From positions 992,001-1,056,000 of the forward strand of contig NZ_JAMBOC010000001.1 of NCBI RefSeq assembly GCF_023715405.1: DNA of 64,000 bases, read 5' to 3'. The translations under genes and the position numbers were made by a program. The notes under the pieces are model-generated. The model was not told the origin of the DNA, made no database searches, and worked only from the letters and a program-made list of their open reading frames with translations. This stretch comes from Solibacillus isronensis. GTDB lineage: Bacteria; Bacillota; Bacilli; Bacillales_A; Planococcaceae. Each line of letters starts with the position of its first letter. The first letter of the stretch is position 1. Shown piece by piece: positions 62,389 to 64,000 of the stretch.

Positions 62389-62982
62389 TTATTCTGCTTT
62401 AAATTCGAGCATTTCGTTAATTTTCGATAAATCTTCCATAATGCCTTTTTTCTGATTGGCAATGCCGTCATACCATTTATTTAAAATGTCCTGCATGCCC
62501 TTTTCGATTTCTTTACCTTCCGATACGAGCTGTACCATCACGTCGATAACTTTTGTACGTTCTTCATAAAACTTGACGCGTGCCGGGAAATCTTTGCCGA
62601 TATTTTGCTTGAAAATATAGCCGAGTTTAATAATTCCGTTATTCATCAGCTGCTCCGAGTAAAGTGTTGAGCCGACAACTGCTAGACGTTCTTTAAAATC
62701 CGGATCTTCTTTAATATAATTTTGCATCAAAAGGGCTACCTCATCTGCAAATGATTTAAGTTTGTTGCGCTGGCCTTCCATCAGATCTTTTGATTCCTCA
62801 AAAATATTAAGCATCAGCTCTGTATGTTCAAGCATATTTTTCACTTTATTTAATGGTTCTGCACTTGCTCCGTTCAGACGTACTTGAATTGTACGATATA
62901 CATACTGGCGTTGTAAGTAAGCCGACAGTAATATAATCCCATTGTAATGAACGCTTGCTTCGTAATGTTGTTGTGTTATCAT
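62389..62982 (-). CDS. Hypothetical helical protein
   Basis: 197 residues, not recognised. Almost entirely helical with charged amphipathic stretches (EPLNKVKNMLEHTELMLNIF, EEIEKGMQDILNKWYDG). No Cys, no membrane segment. GGAGG eight bases before the ATG at 62982; the longer frame includes it. Stands alone between the repeat and a nucleotidase gene. Confidence 0.75.
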   Translation of the reverse strand: MITQQHYEASVHYNGIILLSAYLQRQYVYRTIQVRLNGASAEPLNKVKNMLEHTELMLNIFEESKDLMEGQRNKLKSFADEVALLMQNYIKEDPDFKERLAVVGSTLYSEQLMNNGIIKLGYIFKQNIGKDFPARVKFYEERTKVIDVMVQLVSEGKEIEKGMQDILNKWYDGIANQKKGIMEDLSKINEMLEFKAE

Positions 62983-63080
62983 AGTAAAATCCTCCAACCG
63001 GTATGTCTATACACTGTTAACAATACCACATATTCATTCACTTGAAAGGAAAAAATTCAAACTATTTTCACTTTTTATAT

Positions 63081-63112
63081 AAAAAAAACTCCCGGAAATA
63101 CTCCGGGAGTTT
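63081..63112 (-). terminator. Terminator of the nucleotidase gene
   Basis: AAACTCCCGGA-AATA-C-TCCGGGAGTTT, an 11-bp stem with five T or more on the minus strand. Confidence 0.9.
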
Positions 63113-63122
63113 CTCCTTTCGA

Positions 63123-63695
63123 TTACACCGAGGCATAACCGATCAGTTTATTGAATTCATCCCAACTTGTCAGACGCGTATACTCTACTGCCTGATTGTA
63201 GGACTGATTTTTCACAATGACTTTCGTTGAACTCCCCGCCAATGTGTTTAAAACAGCCGGCTTATCATCTACATAAACGTCCAGTTCCAAACTTTTGATG
63301 ATATCGATTTTCTCATGGTCTGCCATGCCGCAGTAAAAACGCTCATCAACAACCGGGAATCCTTGTGCTTTTACCCATGCACGGGTCTGTTCACAATACC
63401 CTTTTGGACGAGACGTTATATAATAGATTTCATGTCCTTCATCTGCCAAAGCATTTAAAACTTCCTTTGCCCCTTCAAAGCTTGGACAGTCCGTGAAATA
63501 GATTTCTTCCATCGTATCTTTCCACATTTGGCTGCCTTCTTCATTTGTTAATCCAAATGGTGCGTGAATTTCGACAGTAGGGATTGTATCGAAAACATCT
63601 TCGCCAATCATCTTGTTCAATTTCTTATTATATAATTGAAAAGCATGTCGACGTAAATCGATTAATGTATCATCAATATCAAAACCAAATTTCAT
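63123..63695 (-). CDS. HAD-family 5'-nucleotidase (YqfW-like)
   Basis: 190 residues. HAD motifs: FDIDDTLID (nucleophile Asp), YYITSRPKG (motif II Ser/Thr) and YVDDKPAV (motif IV Asp pair). The small cap and length match the NT5C/YqfW deoxyribonucleotidase group, which removes phosphate from pyrimidine deoxynucleotides. AGGTGAG supports ATG 63695. Possibly one transcript with the flavoprotein gene ahead of it (9 bases between). Confidence 0.85.
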   Translation of the reverse strand: MKFGFDIDDTLIDLRRHAFQLYNKKLNKMIGEDVFDTIPTVEIHAPFGLTNEEGSQMWKDTMEEIYFTDCPSFEGAKEVLNALADEGHEIYYITSRPKGYCEQTRAWVKAQGFPVVDERFYCGMADHEKIDIIKSLELDVYVDDKPAVLNTLAGSSTKVIVKNQSYNQAVEYTRLTSWDEFNKLIGYASV

Positions 63696-63704
63696 ATATC
63701 TCAC

Positions 63705-64000
63705 CTAACTTAATACGAGAAAAGCTTCATGGAACTTTTGCTCTTTTTCTATTTGTATAGCCTGAATTTTTTCGATTTGTTTTTTTCGTGCCGTTGCGCA
63801 GCTGACAAAATCAAATTCCTCATTTTCCAGCAGCATTTGTGCCAGCACATGGGCATCCATTAACGAACTATTTAATCCGTAAGCGCCAGTCGGAGTCATC
63901 GTATGAACAGCATCACCAATTAATGCGACACCTTCTTTTCCCCATTGTTCGGTCGTACTGCTGAATACATCAAGCAGCACAAAGTCTTTCCAGGACTGAA
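63705..64000 (-). CDS. FAD-dependent monooxygenase, C-terminal part (5' end outside the window)
   Basis: The last ~98 residues of a PHBH-fold flavoprotein. The second FAD motif is clear: GVALIGDAVHTMTPTGAYGLNSSLMDA. The frame stays open to the window edge (QSWKDFVLL before the first in-frame GTG), so the start and the GxGxxG domain lie outside. The Ala-Tyr in PTGAYGLNSS replaces the commoner GQG(M/A)N stretch. Substrate unknown. Confidence 0.8.
   Translation of the reverse strand, partial: QSWKDFVLLDVFSSTTEQWGKEGVALIGDAVHTMTPTGAYGLNSSLMDAHVLAQMLLENEEFDFVSCATARKKQIEKIQAIQIEKEQKFHEAFLVLS

Noticed and set aside
1..64000. CRISPR array, prophage, integron, tRNA or rRNA genes
   Set aside because: No regular direct repeats with spacers, no phage structural genes or integrase, and no cloverleaf or rRNA sequence was noticed.

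Overview
The window looks like chromosome from a low-GC, spore-forming Gram-positive rod of the Planococcaceae (Solibacillus/Lysinibacillus-like). This rests on family recognition, not a database search. The pointers are AT-rich codon use, strong GGAGG-type ribosome binding sites with frequent TTG and GTG starts, the yneR-plsY / parE-parC / yneP neighbourhood known from Bacillus subtilis, an S-box in front of an acetyl-type MetA, a two-domain LigD next to Ku, and an S-layer-homology surface protein.

Layout. 1-6.2 kb is an accessory stretch: a cut-off MFS pump, a second MFS pump, an SLH surface protein, a Nudix hydrolase and an unknown membrane-anchored protein. A family of short hairpin-like repeats lies between them. 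6.2-8.7 kb is a compact cassette: a cysteine-rich flavoprotein of ArsO type, a cysteine-rich MarR regulator and an ArsN1-type acetyltransferase, with two matching 19-bp palindromes at the two promoter regions. 8.7-9.3 kb is a frameshifted, decayed gene. 9.6-11.7 kb holds a cytosolic transglutaminase-fold protein and a GNAT enzyme. 12.2-16.5 kb carries two tandem DUF485-ActP modules for acetate-type symport. 16.6-32.5 kb is mostly core: two small proteins, a SWIM protein, ParC/ParE, PlsY, a HesB-like protein, a YczE-like membrane protein, an ABC ATPase, SAM-riboswitch-controlled MetA, and a 1248-residue SF1 helicase with a very long coiled-coil insert plus a 247-residue partner. 33-39 kb is decayed: fragments of FUSC, VOC, GNAT and a frameshifted small-protein gene, with the hairpin repeats again, around a YczE/LysR pair, an orphan STAS protein and a repetitive hydrophobic protein. 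39-64 kb holds an AraC regulator, a small L,D-transpeptidase, Ku/LigD end joining, peroxidase and esterase stress genes, two GNATs (one AAC(6')-like with a broken acyl-CoA loop), a CoA-transferase, a zinc exporter with its CzrA repressor, two TetR/efflux pairs (DHA2 MFS and SwrC-like RND), a GIY-YIG protein, a GC-rich dispersed repeat, a HAD nucleotidase and a flavoprotein cut off by the window edge.

How the genes work together. Several local circuits can be read from DNA alone. In the arsenic-like cassette the MarR palindromes sit over both promoter regions. The RND pump and its TetR repressor have overlapping divergent promoters sharing one operator. czcD-czrA has a promoter followed directly by a palindrome. 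The DHA2 pump has a palindrome at its start site. metA has a promoter, a SAM-I aptamer and a terminator in order. No tRNA, rRNA, CRISPR array, intact insertion sequence or prophage was seen. The least explained items are the Cys-rich flavoprotein/MarR/ArsN1 cassette, the coiled-coil helicase pair, and the tail-to-tail pair of repetitive small-protein genes at 36.8-37.8 kb.
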